This document shows positions 32,362-42,405 of a stretch of 64,000 nt of DNA, piece after piece; position 1 is the first letter of the stretch, and each line of letters opens with the position of its first letter. Source of the DNA: Citrobacter rodentium NBRC 105723 = DSM 16636 (GTDB taxonomy: Bacteria > Pseudomonadota > Gammaproteobacteria > Enterobacterales > Enterobacteriaceae); NCBI RefSeq assembly GCF_021278985.1, contig NZ_CP082833.1, positions 1,736,001 through 1,800,000 of the forward strand, in the 5' to 3' direction. The notes under the pieces are model-generated. The model ran no database searches. It saw only the letters and a program-made list of their open reading frames with translations, and was not told the origin of the DNA. The translations under genes and the position numbers were made by a program.

Positions 32362-33555
32362 GTGTTTCAAAAAGTTGACGCCTATGCGGGCGACCCGATC
32401 CTGTCGCTCATGGAGCGGTTTAAGGATGACCCGCGTAGTGACAAAGTGAATCTGAGTATCGGCCTCTACTACAACGAAGACGGCATCATCCCGCAGCTCG
32501 ACGCGGTAGCGGAAGCGCAGGCGCGGCTGAATGCCCGGGCGCACGGCGCTTCACTGTATCTGCCGATGGAAGGACTGAACAGCTACCGTCACGCCATTGC
32601 GCCGCTGCTGTTTGGCGCCGATCACCCGGTTCTCCGGCAACAGCGTATCGCCACCATTCAGACGCTTGGCGGCTCCGGCGCGCTGAAGGTCGGCGCCGAT
32701 TTCCTCAAACACTATTTTCCGGATTCCGGCGTGTGGGTCAGCGACCCGACGTGGGAAAATCATATCGCTATCTTTGAAGGGGCAGGCTTCGAAGTAAGTA
32801 CTTACCCCTGGTATGATGACGCCACTAACGGCGTGCGTTTCAACGACTTACTGACATGTCTCAAAACGTTGCCCGCGCGCAGTATTGTGCTGCTACATCC
32901 CTGCTGCCATAACCCAACCGGGGCGGATTTAACCCACGCGCAGTGGGATGAGGTGATTGAGATCCTGAAAGCAGGCGATCTTATCCCGTTCCTCGACATC
33001 GCCTATCAGGGCTTTGGCGCCGGGATGGACGATGACGCTTATGCGATTCGCGCTATCGCCAGCGCCGGGCTGCCTGCTCTGGTCAGCAATTCGTTCTCGA
33101 AGATTTTCTCGCTCTACGGCGAGCGCGTCGGCGGGCTGTCGGTGGTGTGTGAAGATGCGGAAACCGCCGGGCGGGTGCTGGGACAGCTGAAAGCCACCGT
33201 GCGCCGCAACTACTCCAGCCCGCCAAACTTTGGCGCGCAGCTGGTTGCGACGGTGCTGGGCGATGCGGCGCTGAAAGCAAACTGGCTGGCGGAAGTGGAA
33301 GCGATGCGAACGCGAATTCTGGCGATGCGTCAGGAACTGGTGACGGTGCTGACGGCGACCATTCCGGGGCGTAATTTTGATTACCTGTTAAAACAGCGCG
33401 GAATGTTCAGCTATACCGGGCTGAGCGCTCAGCAGGTCGATCGCCTGCGCGACGAGTTTGGCGTTTACCTGATCGCCAGCGGCCGCATGTGCGTGGCCGG
33501 GCTGAACGCCGCTAACGTCCAGCGCGTGGCAAAAGCCTTTGCCGCCGTAATGTAA
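32362..33555 (+). CDS. tyrB: Aromatic amino acid aminotransferase
   Basis: 397 residues from GTG 32362, giving the E. coli N-terminus VFQKVDAYAGDPIL (read as Met). PLP lysine in SNSFSKIFSLYGERVGG; CCHNPTGADLT and RRNYSSPPNFGAQ are class I aminotransferase motifs. Last step of Tyr and Phe synthesis, also acts in Leu synthesis. A TyrR site is likely upstream but not resolved. Confidence 0.96.
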   Translation: MFQKVDAYAGDPILSLMERFKDDPRSDKVNLSIGLYYNEDGIIPQLDAVAEAQARLNARAHGASLYLPMEGLNSYRHAIAPLLFGADHPVLRQQRIATIQTLGGSGALKVGADFLKHYFPDSGVWVSDPTWENHIAIFEGAGFEVSTYPWYDDATNGVRFNDLLTCLKTLPARSIVLLHPCCHNPTGADLTHAQWDEVIEILKAGDLIPFLDIAYQGFGAGMDDDAYAIRAIASAGLPALVSNSFSKIFSLYGERVGGLSVVCEDAETAGRVLGQLKATVRRNYSSPPNFGAQLVATVLGDAALKANWLAEVEAMRTRILAMRQELVTVLTATIPGRNFDYLLKQRGMFSYTGLSAQQVDRLRDEFGVYLIASGRMCVAGLNAANVQRVAKAFAAVM

Positions 33556-33755
33556 GTTTTATCTCCCTTGCCGGATATGCGGTATATCGCTATCTGGCAA
33601 AACGAAATTCTCTGCGCGATTATCTTATTTTTCTGCATTTTCCTGACGAAACGGCAAAAAATTCTTCCTTTCACCCGCCTCCGGGGGTAAGGTCAGGGGG
33701 TTTTTTGGACAGTCGTACCTAAAATAGATAACTAAATGACTTTAAAGGGAAAAGT

Positions 33756-34469
33756 ATGCGTAAGGTCTCGCTGGCGCTGAGCGCCGCCTGTTTGTTGTTT
33801 ACCTTAAACTATACTGCCAGCGCGCTGGCCTCTTCTCCTTCACCGCTCAATCCGGGCACTAACGTCGCGAAGCTTGCGGAGCAGGCGCCGGTCCACTGGG
33901 TTTCCGTCGCCCAGATCGAAAAAAGCCTGACCGGACGTCCGCCGATGGCCGTTGGTTTTGATATCGACGATACCGTGCTGTTTTCCAGCCCCGGCTTCTG
34001 GCGCGGCAAGAAAATGTACTCGCCGGACAGCGAAGAGTATCTGAAGAACCCGGCATTCTGGGAGAAGATGAATAACGGCTGGGACGAATTCAGTATTCCA
34101 AAAGAGGTGGCGCGTCAACTGATTGCCCTGCATCTTCGCCGCGGCGACAGCATCTTCTTTGTCACCGGCCGCAGCCAGACCAGCAATGAAAGGGTGTCGA
34201 AAACGCTGGCCGATGACTTTCTGATCCCCGCGACGGTGATGAATCCGGTGATTTTTGCCGGCGATAAGCCTGGGCAGAACAGCAAAATTCAGTGGCTACA
34301 GGCCAAAAATATCCGCATCTTCTATGGCGATTCGGATAACGACATCGCTGCCGCCCGGGAACTGGGCATCCGCGGCATACGTATACTGCGCGCCTCCAAC
34401 TCAACGTACAAACCGTTACCGCAGGCCGGGGCGTTTGGCGAAGAGGTGATTGTGAACTCGGAATATTAA
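33756..34469 (+). CDS. aphA: Class B acid phosphatase/phosphotransferase, periplasmic
   Basis: 237 residues. Signal peptide up to ALASSPSP. HAD motifs: FDIDDTVLFSS with the nucleophile Asp, FFVTGRSQTS, and FYGDSDNDIAAA. Mg-dependent non-specific phosphatase forming tetramers in the periplasm. The preceding 200-bp gap contains one degenerate REP (TTGCCGGATA...TATCTGGCAA, 33571-33600). Confidence 0.96.
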   Translation: MRKVSLALSAACLLFTLNYTASALASSPSPLNPGTNVAKLAEQAPVHWVSVAQIEKSLTGRPPMAVGFDIDDTVLFSSPGFWRGKKMYSPDSEEYLKNPAFWEKMNNGWDEFSIPKEVARQLIALHLRRGDSIFFVTGRSQTSNERVSKTLADDFLIPATVMNPVIFAGDKPGQNSKIQWLQAKNIRIFYGDSDNDIAAARELGIRGIRILRASNSTYKPLPQAGAFGEEVIVNSEY

Positions 34470-34575
34470 TATCTGCCCTTGTACGCTGTTTTTTTAAACA
34501 AAAATTAGCCCATCGCTTTTACCTTTCGCTGACTTGCTGCAAACTGAATAGAGACGTTTCAACAAGGAGCAGCCT

Positions 34576-34992
34576 ATGTGGTATCAGCAAACCCTGACCT
34601 TACACGCGAAGCCGCGCGGATTTCATCTCATTACGGATGAGATCCTCGGGCAACTGGCGGAAATGCCGCGCGTGGAGAATGGCTTGCTGCATCTGCTGCT
34701 GCAACACACCTCCGCATCTCTGACGCTTAATGAGAACTGCGATCCCACCGTCCGGCAGGATATGGTACGCTTCTTCCTGAAAACCGTTCCCGATAACGGC
34801 GATTACGAACACGACTATGAAGGGCCGGATGACATGCCTGCGCATATCAAATCCTCCCTGCTCGGCGTATCGCTGCTGCTGCCGGTTCATAAAGGGCGCG
34901 TAAAGCTGGGAACCTGGCAAGGCATCTGGCTTGGCGAGCATCGTATCCACGGCGGTTCGCGCCAGATTATCGCGACACTACAAGGGGAATAA
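34576..34992 (+). CDS. yjbQ: YjbQ family protein (UPF0047)
   Basis: 138 residues. LLLQHTSASLTLNENCDPTV and HRIHGGSRQIIATLQGE are the conserved segments of this family, which has weak thiamine-phosphate-synthase activity in some members. yjbR begins 2 bases later, an operon as in E. coli. Confidence 0.95.
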   Translation: MWYQQTLTLHAKPRGFHLITDEILGQLAEMPRVENGLLHLLLQHTSASLTLNENCDPTVRQDMVRFFLKTVPDNGDYEHDYEGPDDMPAHIKSSLLGVSLLLPVHKGRVKLGTWQGIWLGEHRIHGGSRQIIATLQGE

Positions 34993-34994
34993 AG

Positions 34995-35342
34995 ATGACC
35001 AATTCAGAGTTACTGCAATATTGCATGGCGAAACCCGGCGCGGAACAGAGCGTGCACAGCGACTGGAAAGCCACGCAAATCAAGGTTGAAGACGTGCTCT
35101 TTGCCATGGTGAAAGAGGTGGAAGAACGCCCGGCGGTATCTCTGAAAACCAGCCCCGAACTGGCGGAACTGCTGCGCCAGCAGCACAGCGACGTGCGTCC
35201 GAGCCGCCATCTGAACAAGGCGCACTGGAGCACCGTTTATCTCGATGGTTCGCTGCCGGATTCGCAAATCTACTACCTGGTGGACGCCTCCTACCAGCTG
35301 GCGGTAAATACCCTGCCGGAAGAGAAGCGTAAGCAGCTCTGA
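34995..35342 (+). CDS. yjbR: MmcQ/YjbR family DNA-binding-fold protein
   Basis: 115 residues. Typical: CMAKPGAEQSVHSDWKATQI, KTSPELAELLRQQHSDVRP, HLNKAHWSTVYLDGSLPD. Small alpha/beta protein with a double-wing fold; function unclear. Convergent with the next gene, 1 base apart. Confidence 0.95.
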   Translation: MTNSELLQYCMAKPGAEQSVHSDWKATQIKVEDVLFAMVKEVEERPAVSLKTSPELAELLRQQHSDVRPSRHLNKAHWSTVYLDGSLPDSQIYYLVDASYQLAVNTLPEEKRKQL

Positions 35343-35343
35343 C

Positions 35344-35676
35344 TTAACAGGCTTTCAGTAGCGTCGTCAGAGCAAGATCGATCAGCCGGATAAGCGTTGC
35401 ATGGATCCGGCTGCGCAGAGCAATCTGCGCGTTATTGGCGCGTATCAGCGCCATTTCCCGCTGACCCTCCAGCAAAATGACGACATCCTCCAAGTCCAGC
35501 CAGCCGCACGCCTTCTCCTGTAATATGCGGGCGATGAACGCGCTGGTTTCGCGGATCCCGGCGTCATCATCCTGGCGCGCCTGCTCGAGCAGGCGGGTAA
35601 ACTCAAATGCCAGATATTGTTGGTCTGGTCCTGCTTCGGCGAGCTGCGGGTTGCGTTTTTCAGTGAATGGCATCAT
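35344..35676 (-). CDS. Hypothetical helical protein
   Basis: 110 residues, no recognised domain. Mostly helical and charged (FEFTRLLEQARQDDDAGIRE, QREMALIRANNAQIALRSRI). The start overlaps the upstream lipoprotein gene by 17 bases, so the two are co-transcribed. Salmonella has genes of this sort between yjbR and uvrA; E. coli does not, as I remember. Confidence 0.7.
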   Translation of the reverse strand: MMPFTEKRNPQLAEAGPDQQYLAFEFTRLLEQARQDDDAGIRETSAFIARILQEKACGWLDLEDVVILLEGQREMALIRANNAQIALRSRIHATLIRLIDLALTTLLKAC

Positions 35677-36106
35677 CTCCTCCTGTGCGGCAGGGGGAAT
35701 CCGTTCTCAGACACTCCCCCTGCATGGCTAATTGCCAGGCGCGCTGCGTCTGTTGTTGATAAAGGCTGAGCTGGGCGGGCGTGAGAGGTTTGCCGCGCGC
35801 TAACACTCGCGTGTACAGCCGCGAGTAGCTGCGCTCAAGGATCGTCAGATTGTCGAGCCGCAGTTCGTCGCCCAGGCGCTCGGCCAGCATCCAGGCCTGC
35901 GAAAACCGTTGGCGAATAGCCCGATCGTCCTGCGCCAGCTGTTCTCCGTCCCACGGCGATTGCCCGGCGTCGTTAATAAAGCGCAAAGAGAGCGTTTCCA
36001 GCGTCTGCAACTGCTGAAAAGCCCTCGCGTCATACCGGTCGGTAAGGACGCAGGCGGACAGAAACAGGCAGACGGAAAGCACAAACCAGTGAGTTAACTT
36101 CATCAT
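35660..36106 (-). CDS. Small lipoprotein
   Basis: 148 residues (147 if the second Met is used). Signal sequence KLTHWFVLSVCLFLSAC ends with a lipobox (LSAC), then a helical mature domain (AEAL-type helices QQLQTLETLSLRFIND, RQRFSQAWMLAERLGDEL). Upstream partner of the overlapping hypothetical gene. Probably outer-membrane anchored; role unknown. Confidence 0.8.
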   Translation of the reverse strand: MMKLTHWFVLSVCLFLSACVLTDRYDARAFQQLQTLETLSLRFINDAGQSPWDGEQLAQDDRAIRQRFSQAWMLAERLGDELRLDNLTILERSYSRLYTRVLARGKPLTPAQLSLYQQQTQRAWQLAMQGECLRTDSPCRTGGDDAIH

Positions 36107-36260
36107 TTTTTACCGCAACCAAAACCGTTGACGCCATCAAACGTCAGAGCGGGGCGGGCGGCAAATCACAAATACTCACGGGTGAAAAATGAGAAAAGAT
36201 GAGGAAAAATGTGGGACGGGGAGGCCGCTTCCCGCCAGGGCAGGAAGCGGCTGAGGAGGG

Positions 36261-39083
36261 TCAGAGCATCGGTTTCAGGAAGCGCGCGGTGTGTGAGGCT
36301 TCACATTCCGCCACGGTTTCCGGCGTGCCGGAGACGAGAATTTCCCCGCCGCCGCTGCCGCCTTCCGGACCGAGATCGACAATCCAGTCCGCGGTCTTAA
36401 TCACGTCCAGGTTGTGTTCAATGACCACGATGGTATTGCCCTGATCGCGTAGCTGATGCAGCACGTCCAGCAGTTGCTGGATATCGGCGAAGTGCAGACC
36501 GGTGGTCGGCTCGTCCAGAATGTACAACGTCTGGCCGGTACCGCGCTTTGACAGCTCGCGCGCCAGCTTCACGCGCTGGGCCTCGCCGCCGGAAAGCGTG
36601 GTGGCGGACTGGCCGAGACGGATGTAGGTCAGGCCGACATCCATCAGCGTTTGCAGCTTCCGCGCCAGCGCGGGCACCGCATCAAAGAATTCACGCGCCT
36701 CTTCGATGGTCATATCCAGCACTTCGTGGATGGTCTTACCCTTGTATTTAATCTCCAGCGTTTCGCGGTTATAGCGTTTGCCTTTGCACTGATCGCACGG
36801 GACGTAAATATCCGGCAGGAAGTGCATTTCCACTTTGATCACCCCGTCGCCCTGACAGGCTTCACAGCGTCCGCCGCGCACGTTAAAGCTGAAACGACCC
36901 GGCGTATAGCCGCGCGAGCGCGCTTCCGGTACGCCGGCAAACAGCTCGCGAACCGGCGTAAACACGCCGGTATAGGTGGCCGGGTTGGAACGCGGGGTAC
37001 GCCCGATTGGGCTCTGATCAATATCGATCACCTTGTCGAAATGTTCCAGTCCCTGCACGTCGCGGTACGGCGCCGGTTCGGTGATAGTCGCGCCGTTCAG
37101 CGCGCGCTGGGCAATCGGGAACAGCGTATCGTTGATCAGCGTCGACTTCCCGGAACCGGATACGCCGGTGATGCAGGTGAACAGGCCCACCGGCAGCGTC
37201 AGCGTAACGTCTCTCAGGTTATTGCCGCGCGCGCCGGTCAGCTTCAGTACTTTTTCCGGATTAGCGGGCACACGCTGCTTCGGCACCTCGATTTTACGCT
37301 TGCCGCTCATATACTGTCCGGTAAGCGATTCCGGCACCGCCATAATCGCGGCCAGCGGGCCTTCGGCCACCACTTCGCCGCCGTGAACGCCTGCGCCCGG
37401 ACCGATATCGATCACGTGGTCGGCGGCGCGAATCGCATCTTCATCGTGCTCGACCACAATCACGGTATTGCCGAGGTTGCGCAGGTGAATCAGCGTACCC
37501 AGCAGACGCTCGTTGTCGCGCTGGTGGAGGCCGATTGACGGCTCATCCAGCACGTACATTACGCCGACTAAGCCAGCGCCAATCTGGCTTGCCAGGCGGA
37601 TACGCTGCGCTTCGCCGCCGGAGAGCGTCTCCGCTGAGCGGGAAAGCGTCAGGTAGTTCAGGCCGACGTTGACAAGAAACTTCAGGCGATCGCCAATCTC
37701 TTTCAGCACTTTCTCGGCAATTTTCGCCCGCTGACCGGAAAGTTTGAGATTGTTGAAGAAGTCCATCGCATGGCCGATGCTCATGTCGGAAATGGCCGGT
37801 AGCGGCGTATTTTCGACAAAGACGTGGCGCGCTTCACGACGCAGACGCGTCCCTTCGCAGCTGGCGCACGGACGATTGCTGATGAACTTCGCTAACTCTT
37901 CACGTACCGCGCTGGATTCCGTCTCTTTATAGCGGCGCTCCATGTTATGCAGCACGCCTTCGAACGGGTGGCGGCGCACGGAGGTGTCGCCGCGATCGTT
38001 CATGTATTTGAACTCAATGCTCTCTTTGCCGGAACCGTACAGCACGACTTTGTGCACGTTGGCGCTCAGGCTTGCCCACGGCGCGTCCACGTCGAACTTA
38101 TAGTGCTCCGCCAGCGATTTCAGCATCTGGAAATAATAAAAGTTGCGCCGATCCCAGCCGCGGATCGCGCCGCCGGCCAGCGACAGATCCGGATTCTGGA
38201 TCACGCGATCCGGATCGAAATACTGCTGCACGCCGAGGCCGTCGCAGGTCGGGCAGGCGCCCGCCGGGTTGTTGAACGAGAACAGGCGCGGTTCCAGTTC
38301 GCGCATGCTGTAGCCGCAAATCGGGCAGGCGAAGTTGGCGGAAAAGAGCATCTCTTCCGCTTTGGTATCGTCCATATCGGCAACCACCGCCGTTCCGCCG
38401 GAAAGCTCCAGCGTGGTCTCAAACGATTCCGCCAGGCGGGTGCTGAGATCGTCGCGCACTTTGAAGCGATCGATCACCACCTCGATGGTATGTTTCTTTT
38501 GCAGCTCCAGCTTTGGCGGATCGGAGAGATCGCACACTTCGCCGTCGATACGGGCGCGGATATAGCCCTGGCTTGCCAGGTTTTCCAGCGTTTTGGTGTG
38601 CTCGCCTTTGCGCTCTTTGATCACCGGCGCCAGCAGCATCAGGCGTTTGCCCTCAGGCTGCGAAAGCACATTGTCGACCATCTGGCTCACCGTCTGCGCC
38701 GCCAGCGGAACGTCGTGGTCCGGACAGCGCGGTTCGCCGACGCGGGCGAACAGCAGACGCAGGTAGTCGTGGATCTCGGTAATGGTGCCGACGGTGGAGC
38801 GTGGGTTATGCGACGTCGATTTTTGCTCGATTGAGATAGCGGGCGACAGCCCCTCAATATGATCGACATCCGGCTTTTCCATCAGCGACAGAAACTGACG
38901 CGCATAGGCGGAAAGGGATTCAACGTAACGACGCTGCCCTTCGGCATACAGGGTGTCGAAAGCGAGCGAGGATTTGCCAGACCCCGAAAGCCCGGTCACG
39001 ACAATCAGTTTGTCGCGGGGGATAACGAGGTTGATGTTTTTGAGATTATGGGTGCGGGCGCCCCGAACTTCGATCTTATCCAT
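36261..39083 (-). CDS. uvrA: Excinuclease ABC subunit A
   Basis: 940 residues, same as E. coli. Two ABC modules: Walker A GLSGSGKSSLAFD (about 31-43) and GVSGSGKSTLIND (about 640-652), two LSGGEAQR signatures. Zinc fingers CPICGYSMRELEPRLF...CPTCDGLG, CASCEGTRL and CEACQGDG...CDQCKGKRY. Damage recognition in nucleotide excision repair. Divergent from ssb with a LexA box between. Confidence 0.98.
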   Translation of the reverse strand: MDKIEVRGARTHNLKNINLVIPRDKLIVVTGLSGSGKSSLAFDTLYAEGQRRYVESLSAYARQFLSLMEKPDVDHIEGLSPAISIEQKSTSHNPRSTVGTITEIHDYLRLLFARVGEPRCPDHDVPLAAQTVSQMVDNVLSQPEGKRLMLLAPVIKERKGEHTKTLENLASQGYIRARIDGEVCDLSDPPKLELQKKHTIEVVIDRFKVRDDLSTRLAESFETTLELSGGTAVVADMDDTKAEEMLFSANFACPICGYSMRELEPRLFSFNNPAGACPTCDGLGVQQYFDPDRVIQNPDLSLAGGAIRGWDRRNFYYFQMLKSLAEHYKFDVDAPWASLSANVHKVVLYGSGKESIEFKYMNDRGDTSVRRHPFEGVLHNMERRYKETESSAVREELAKFISNRPCASCEGTRLRREARHVFVENTPLPAISDMSIGHAMDFFNNLKLSGQRAKIAEKVLKEIGDRLKFLVNVGLNYLTLSRSAETLSGGEAQRIRLASQIGAGLVGVMYVLDEPSIGLHQRDNERLLGTLIHLRNLGNTVIVVEHDEDAIRAADHVIDIGPGAGVHGGEVVAEGPLAAIMAVPESLTGQYMSGKRKIEVPKQRVPANPEKVLKLTGARGNNLRDVTLTLPVGLFTCITGVSGSGKSTLINDTLFPIAQRALNGATITEPAPYRDVQGLEHFDKVIDIDQSPIGRTPRSNPATYTGVFTPVRELFAGVPEARSRGYTPGRFSFNVRGGRCEACQGDGVIKVEMHFLPDIYVPCDQCKGKRYNRETLEIKYKGKTIHEVLDMTIEEAREFFDAVPALARKLQTLMDVGLTYIRLGQSATTLSGGEAQRVKLARELSKRGTGQTLYILDEPTTGLHFADIQQLLDVLHQLRDQGNTIVVIEHNLDVIKTADWIVDLGPEGGSGGGEILVSGTPETVAECEASHTARFLKPML

Positions 39084-39169
39084 TCACCTTTCCCGGATTA
39101 AACGCTTTTTGCCCGGCTGCATGCAAGGTGCGCCCGGCGATCACAAACGGTTAATTATGACACAATATA

Positions 39170-39189
39170 ACCTGAATGGATATACAGTA
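39170..39189. promoter_or_regulatory. LexA (SOS) box between uvrA and ssb
   Basis: On the minus strand TACTGTATATCCATTCAGGT, matching CTG-N10-CAG and the E. coli uvrA operator. It controls uvrA and influences ssb. Confidence 0.85.
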
Positions 39190-39336
39190 TTGGAATGCAA
39201 AACGCAGAGTAGTGTGTAACAATGTCCGGCCGGGGTCGTTTCGCGGAATCGACGTCACAACGTGGTAAAACCGCTATTGGTAATGCTACAATCCCGCGTT
39301 TACACTTATTAAGAAACGTTTTCAGGAGACTCGATC

Positions 39337-39867
39337 ATGGCCAGCAGAGGCATAAACAAAGTTATTCTGGTTGGTAATCTGGGTCAGGACCCGGAAGTCC
39401 GCTATTTGCCGAGTGGCGGCGCAGTTGCCAACTTTACGCTGGCTACGTCGGACTCCTGGCGCGACAAGCAGACCGGCGAAATGAAAGAACAGACCGAATG
39501 GCACCGCATCGTGATGTTCGGCAAGCTGGCTGAAGTGGCAGGCGAATACCTGCGTAAAGGTTCCCAGGTTTACATCGAAGGCCAGCTGCGCACCCGTAAA
39601 TGGACCGATCAGAGCGGGCAGGAGCGCTACACCACCGAGATCAACGTGCCGCAGATTGGCGGCGTGATGCAGATGCTCGGCAGCCGTCAGGGCGGCGGCG
39701 CGCCAGCGGGCGGTCAGCAGCAGCAGGGCGGTTGGGGCCAGCCGCAGCAACCGCAGCAGGGCGGCAACCAGTTCAGCGGCGGCGCGCAGTCTCGCCCGCA
39801 GCAGTCTGCGCCAGCAGCGCCGTCTAACGAACCGCCGATGGATTTCGACGACGACATCCCGTTCTGA
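39337..39867 (+). CDS. ssb: Single-stranded DNA-binding protein
   Basis: 176 residues. OB fold (MASRGINKVILVGNLGQDPE), Gly/Gln-rich linker (GQQQQGGWGQPQQPQQG), and the acidic protein-interaction tip MDFDDDIPF. The stop is followed immediately by the 5' end of a group II intron, which separates the gene from its terminator. Confidence 0.98.
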   Translation: MASRGINKVILVGNLGQDPEVRYLPSGGAVANFTLATSDSWRDKQTGEMKEQTEWHRIVMFGKLAEVAGEYLRKGSQVYIEGQLRTRKWTDQSGQERYTTEINVPQIGGVMQMLGSRQGGGAPAGGQQQQGGWGQPQQPQQGGNQFSGGAQSRPQQSAPAAPSNEPPMDFDDDIPF

Positions 39868-40481
39868 GTGCGCCGTTTTGCTTTGTAAATCAAGTGGTTA
39901 ATTCAAGTCATTGAGTTAATCATAGGCTGTTGGAATGCCTATTGCAAGCCTGACTTATCCTTACCCAGTAATGGGTTTGAACCTCGAAAGAGGGAGGGGA
40001 GTGTAGCATGTCAGGAAAAGGCTGGTTGCGGGGAAATAACCTACTTTGCGCCAGCCATTGCAAGTCCCATATGGTTAAGCCTGATTGATTGAATCATAGT
40101 TCATAGTGGGTTTCGGGATATCTATGGCTCACGGTTATTCAGGAGTCATACCAATATTTATAGTAATCATGTCGAGAAGGTTACTATATCCAACAATATT
40201 GGCACCTGCTCGGTGAGAGTGGTAATTGAACGTAAGTGGAACCTAAGTGGGATGCACCTTGACTACAAAGAAATACGGGATTACCTAAGTTGGTTGAGTA
40301 ATTAACCAATATGGTAACGGAGACTCCGTAGTACCCAACGTAGCTCTGTAATGGAGTCGCAATTGGCTAACCAATCTGAAAGATATATATAAATTGATAA
40401 GAAATTATCAATGAAATTATATTCGTAAGGGGGAAGGGAGTCAGTTGGATCTATACTAATAGAAGCGAGGTTCGATAGTCA

Positions 40482-42362
40482 GTGCTATCACAGAGAACAC
40501 TCAATGCTCTAAGTGGTATAAACAAAGCCAGTACACAAGGTTATAAGATCAAGAAGCTGCACAAAATCATGTGTAGCAATAAAGATCTTTGGGCACAGGC
40601 CTATGCCAATATTTATTCTAATCAGGGAGCCATGACGAGAGGAATAAATAATAATACGATGGATGGAATGAGCGTGGACAGGATTATTAATCTCATTCAG
40701 CTTATAAACTCAGACTCGTATAAACCCAAACCTTGCCGGCGCACGCACATACCTAAAGATGCCCGAAAACCGAATGGAAAGAAACGTCCATTAGGTATTC
40801 CAACTGGAGACGATAAATTAATACAAGAAGTAATGAGGATGTTATTGGAAGAGATCTATGAACCGGTTTTTAGCGACTGGAGTTATGGATTCAGGCCTAA
40901 ACGTTCCTGTCATTCTGCATTAAAAGAAATCAGAAACGGTTGGAAAGGAACAAAATGGGTATGTGATGTTGATATCAAAGGTTACTTCGACAACATTGAC
41001 CACGGTCTGCTGCTGAAATTCCTGAGCAAGCGGATCGCTGATAACAAATTTCTGGCGCTTCTCAAGAAGTTCCTGAAAGCTGGCTATCTGGACAACTGGC
41101 GTTACTTTGGCACACATAGCGGGACACCACAAGGCGGTATTATCTCCCCTATTCTTGCCAATGTATTTCTCCACGAGCTTGATGAATTTATGAAAAATAG
41201 AATCACCGAGTTCGGCAAAGGAGGACGGAGGAAACCCAATCCCATATACAAAAGAGCACTACAAAACCGGGCAAATCGTATTAAATGGATCAGGCAAGGT
41301 TTCGGCGCTTCAGGAATGCCTGCTGATGAGCAGAAAATCCAAAAATGGAAAAATGAAGCTGATGAACTGGAGAAACAATTGCGCACATTATCCAGTGTTA
41401 TTATGGATGATACTGAATTCAAAAGAATGCGGTATGTTCGATATGCTGATGATTTTCTGATTGGTGTGACAGGAAGTAAAAGTGAGGCGAAAAAGATAAT
41501 GAAAGAGGTTGTCGATTTTGTTGAAACTGAACTTCATCTGGAAATATCACAAGAAAAATCTGGCATTATTGACCCAAAGAAAGGATTCACTTTTCTCGGT
41601 TATGAAATTAAAACACGCCGAGAAAGCAAACAGGTCAAATGTGTTGTAGGGCTTAATGCAGATGGAAGTAAAACTCATGCGGTAAAACGTACGATAACGG
41701 AACACGTCCATCTGGGTGTACCGAGGGAAAGAATCCTGAAATTCTGCTCTCTACGTGGCTATGGGAATTACGATGGCGGATATGGTAATAGTGCTGGTCG
41801 GCCAGCAATGATGCACATGTCTGACTATGAAATAATTGGTCAGTACAACGCCGAAATGCGCGGCTATGCGAATTACTACAATCTTGCCCCCGTTCTCTAT
41901 CTCAATAAGTTGCATTGGATATGGGAAAATAGTCTTTATAAGACGCTGGCAGGTAAACATCGGATGTCACGCACCAAAATCGCGCGGCGGTTAAGGCAAG
42001 CGGATGGCAGGTATGTTTATTGGGAAAATCGTAATGGAAAGGTATATGAGTTGGAGGTATTCAGACTCAAAAACAGGAGTGCGCCAAAACACAGTTCACC
42101 GGATATATTGCCGAACACGCATAAATATTCTGGTAGAACTGAATTGCTGGACAGGATGGCTGCATGCCAATGTGAATATTGCGGTACCAGAACCGGTCCT
42201 TTTGAAGTCCACCATGTGAGGAAACTTAAGGATATCAAGTCGGGTACAGATAACTGGAAGAAGCTGATGATTGCCCGTAACAGGAAAACATTAGTGATCT
42301 GCCGGACCTGTCACGTTAACCTTCACAGAGGAACACTGCCAGACCGAATAAGCTTTGTTTGA
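40482..42362 (+). CDS. ltrA: Group II intron reverse transcriptase/maturase with HNH endonuclease
   Basis: 626 residues from GTG 40482; a later ATG is possible. RT blocks: PKDARKPNGKKRPLGIPTGD, VFSDWSYGFRPKRSCHSAL, VCDVDIKGYFDNIDH, GTPQGGIISPILANVFLH, and the catalytic VRYADDFLIG. Maturase X domain follows; the C-terminus has an HNH zinc domain CEYCGTRTGPFEVHHVRKLK and CRTCHVNLHRG. All catalytic motifs are intact, so splicing and retrohoming appear possible. ORF lies in domain IV. Confidence 0.93.
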   Translation: MLSQRTLNALSGINKASTQGYKIKKLHKIMCSNKDLWAQAYANIYSNQGAMTRGINNNTMDGMSVDRIINLIQLINSDSYKPKPCRRTHIPKDARKPNGKKRPLGIPTGDDKLIQEVMRMLLEEIYEPVFSDWSYGFRPKRSCHSALKEIRNGWKGTKWVCDVDIKGYFDNIDHGLLLKFLSKRIADNKFLALLKKFLKAGYLDNWRYFGTHSGTPQGGIISPILANVFLHELDEFMKNRITEFGKGGRRKPNPIYKRALQNRANRIKWIRQGFGASGMPADEQKIQKWKNEADELEKQLRTLSSVIMDDTEFKRMRYVRYADDFLIGVTGSKSEAKKIMKEVVDFVETELHLEISQEKSGIIDPKKGFTFLGYEIKTRRESKQVKCVVGLNADGSKTHAVKRTITEHVHLGVPRERILKFCSLRGYGNYDGGYGNSAGRPAMMHMSDYEIIGQYNAEMRGYANYYNLAPVLYLNKLHWIWENSLYKTLAGKHRMSRTKIARRLRQADGRYVYWENRNGKVYELEVFRLKNRSAPKHSSPDILPNTHKYSGRTELLDRMAACQCEYCGTRTGPFEVHHVRKLKDIKSGTDNWKKLMIARNRKTLVICRTCHVNLHRGTLPDRISFV

Positions 42363-42371
42363 TCCAATGGA

Positions 42372-42405
42372 GAGCCGTATGCACAGAAATGTGCACGTAC
42401 GGTTC
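42372..42405 (+). ncRNA. Group II intron domain V
   Basis: Exactly 34 nt: GAGCCGTATGCACA, GAAA tetraloop, TGTGCACGTACGGTTC. Contains the AGC catalytic triad at 42373-42375 and the expected bulge. This is the ribozyme core. Confidence 0.93.

Noticed and set aside
37947..38834. 295-codon plus-strand frame opposite uvrA
   Set aside because: Shadow of uvrA codon bias, as are several others on this stretch.
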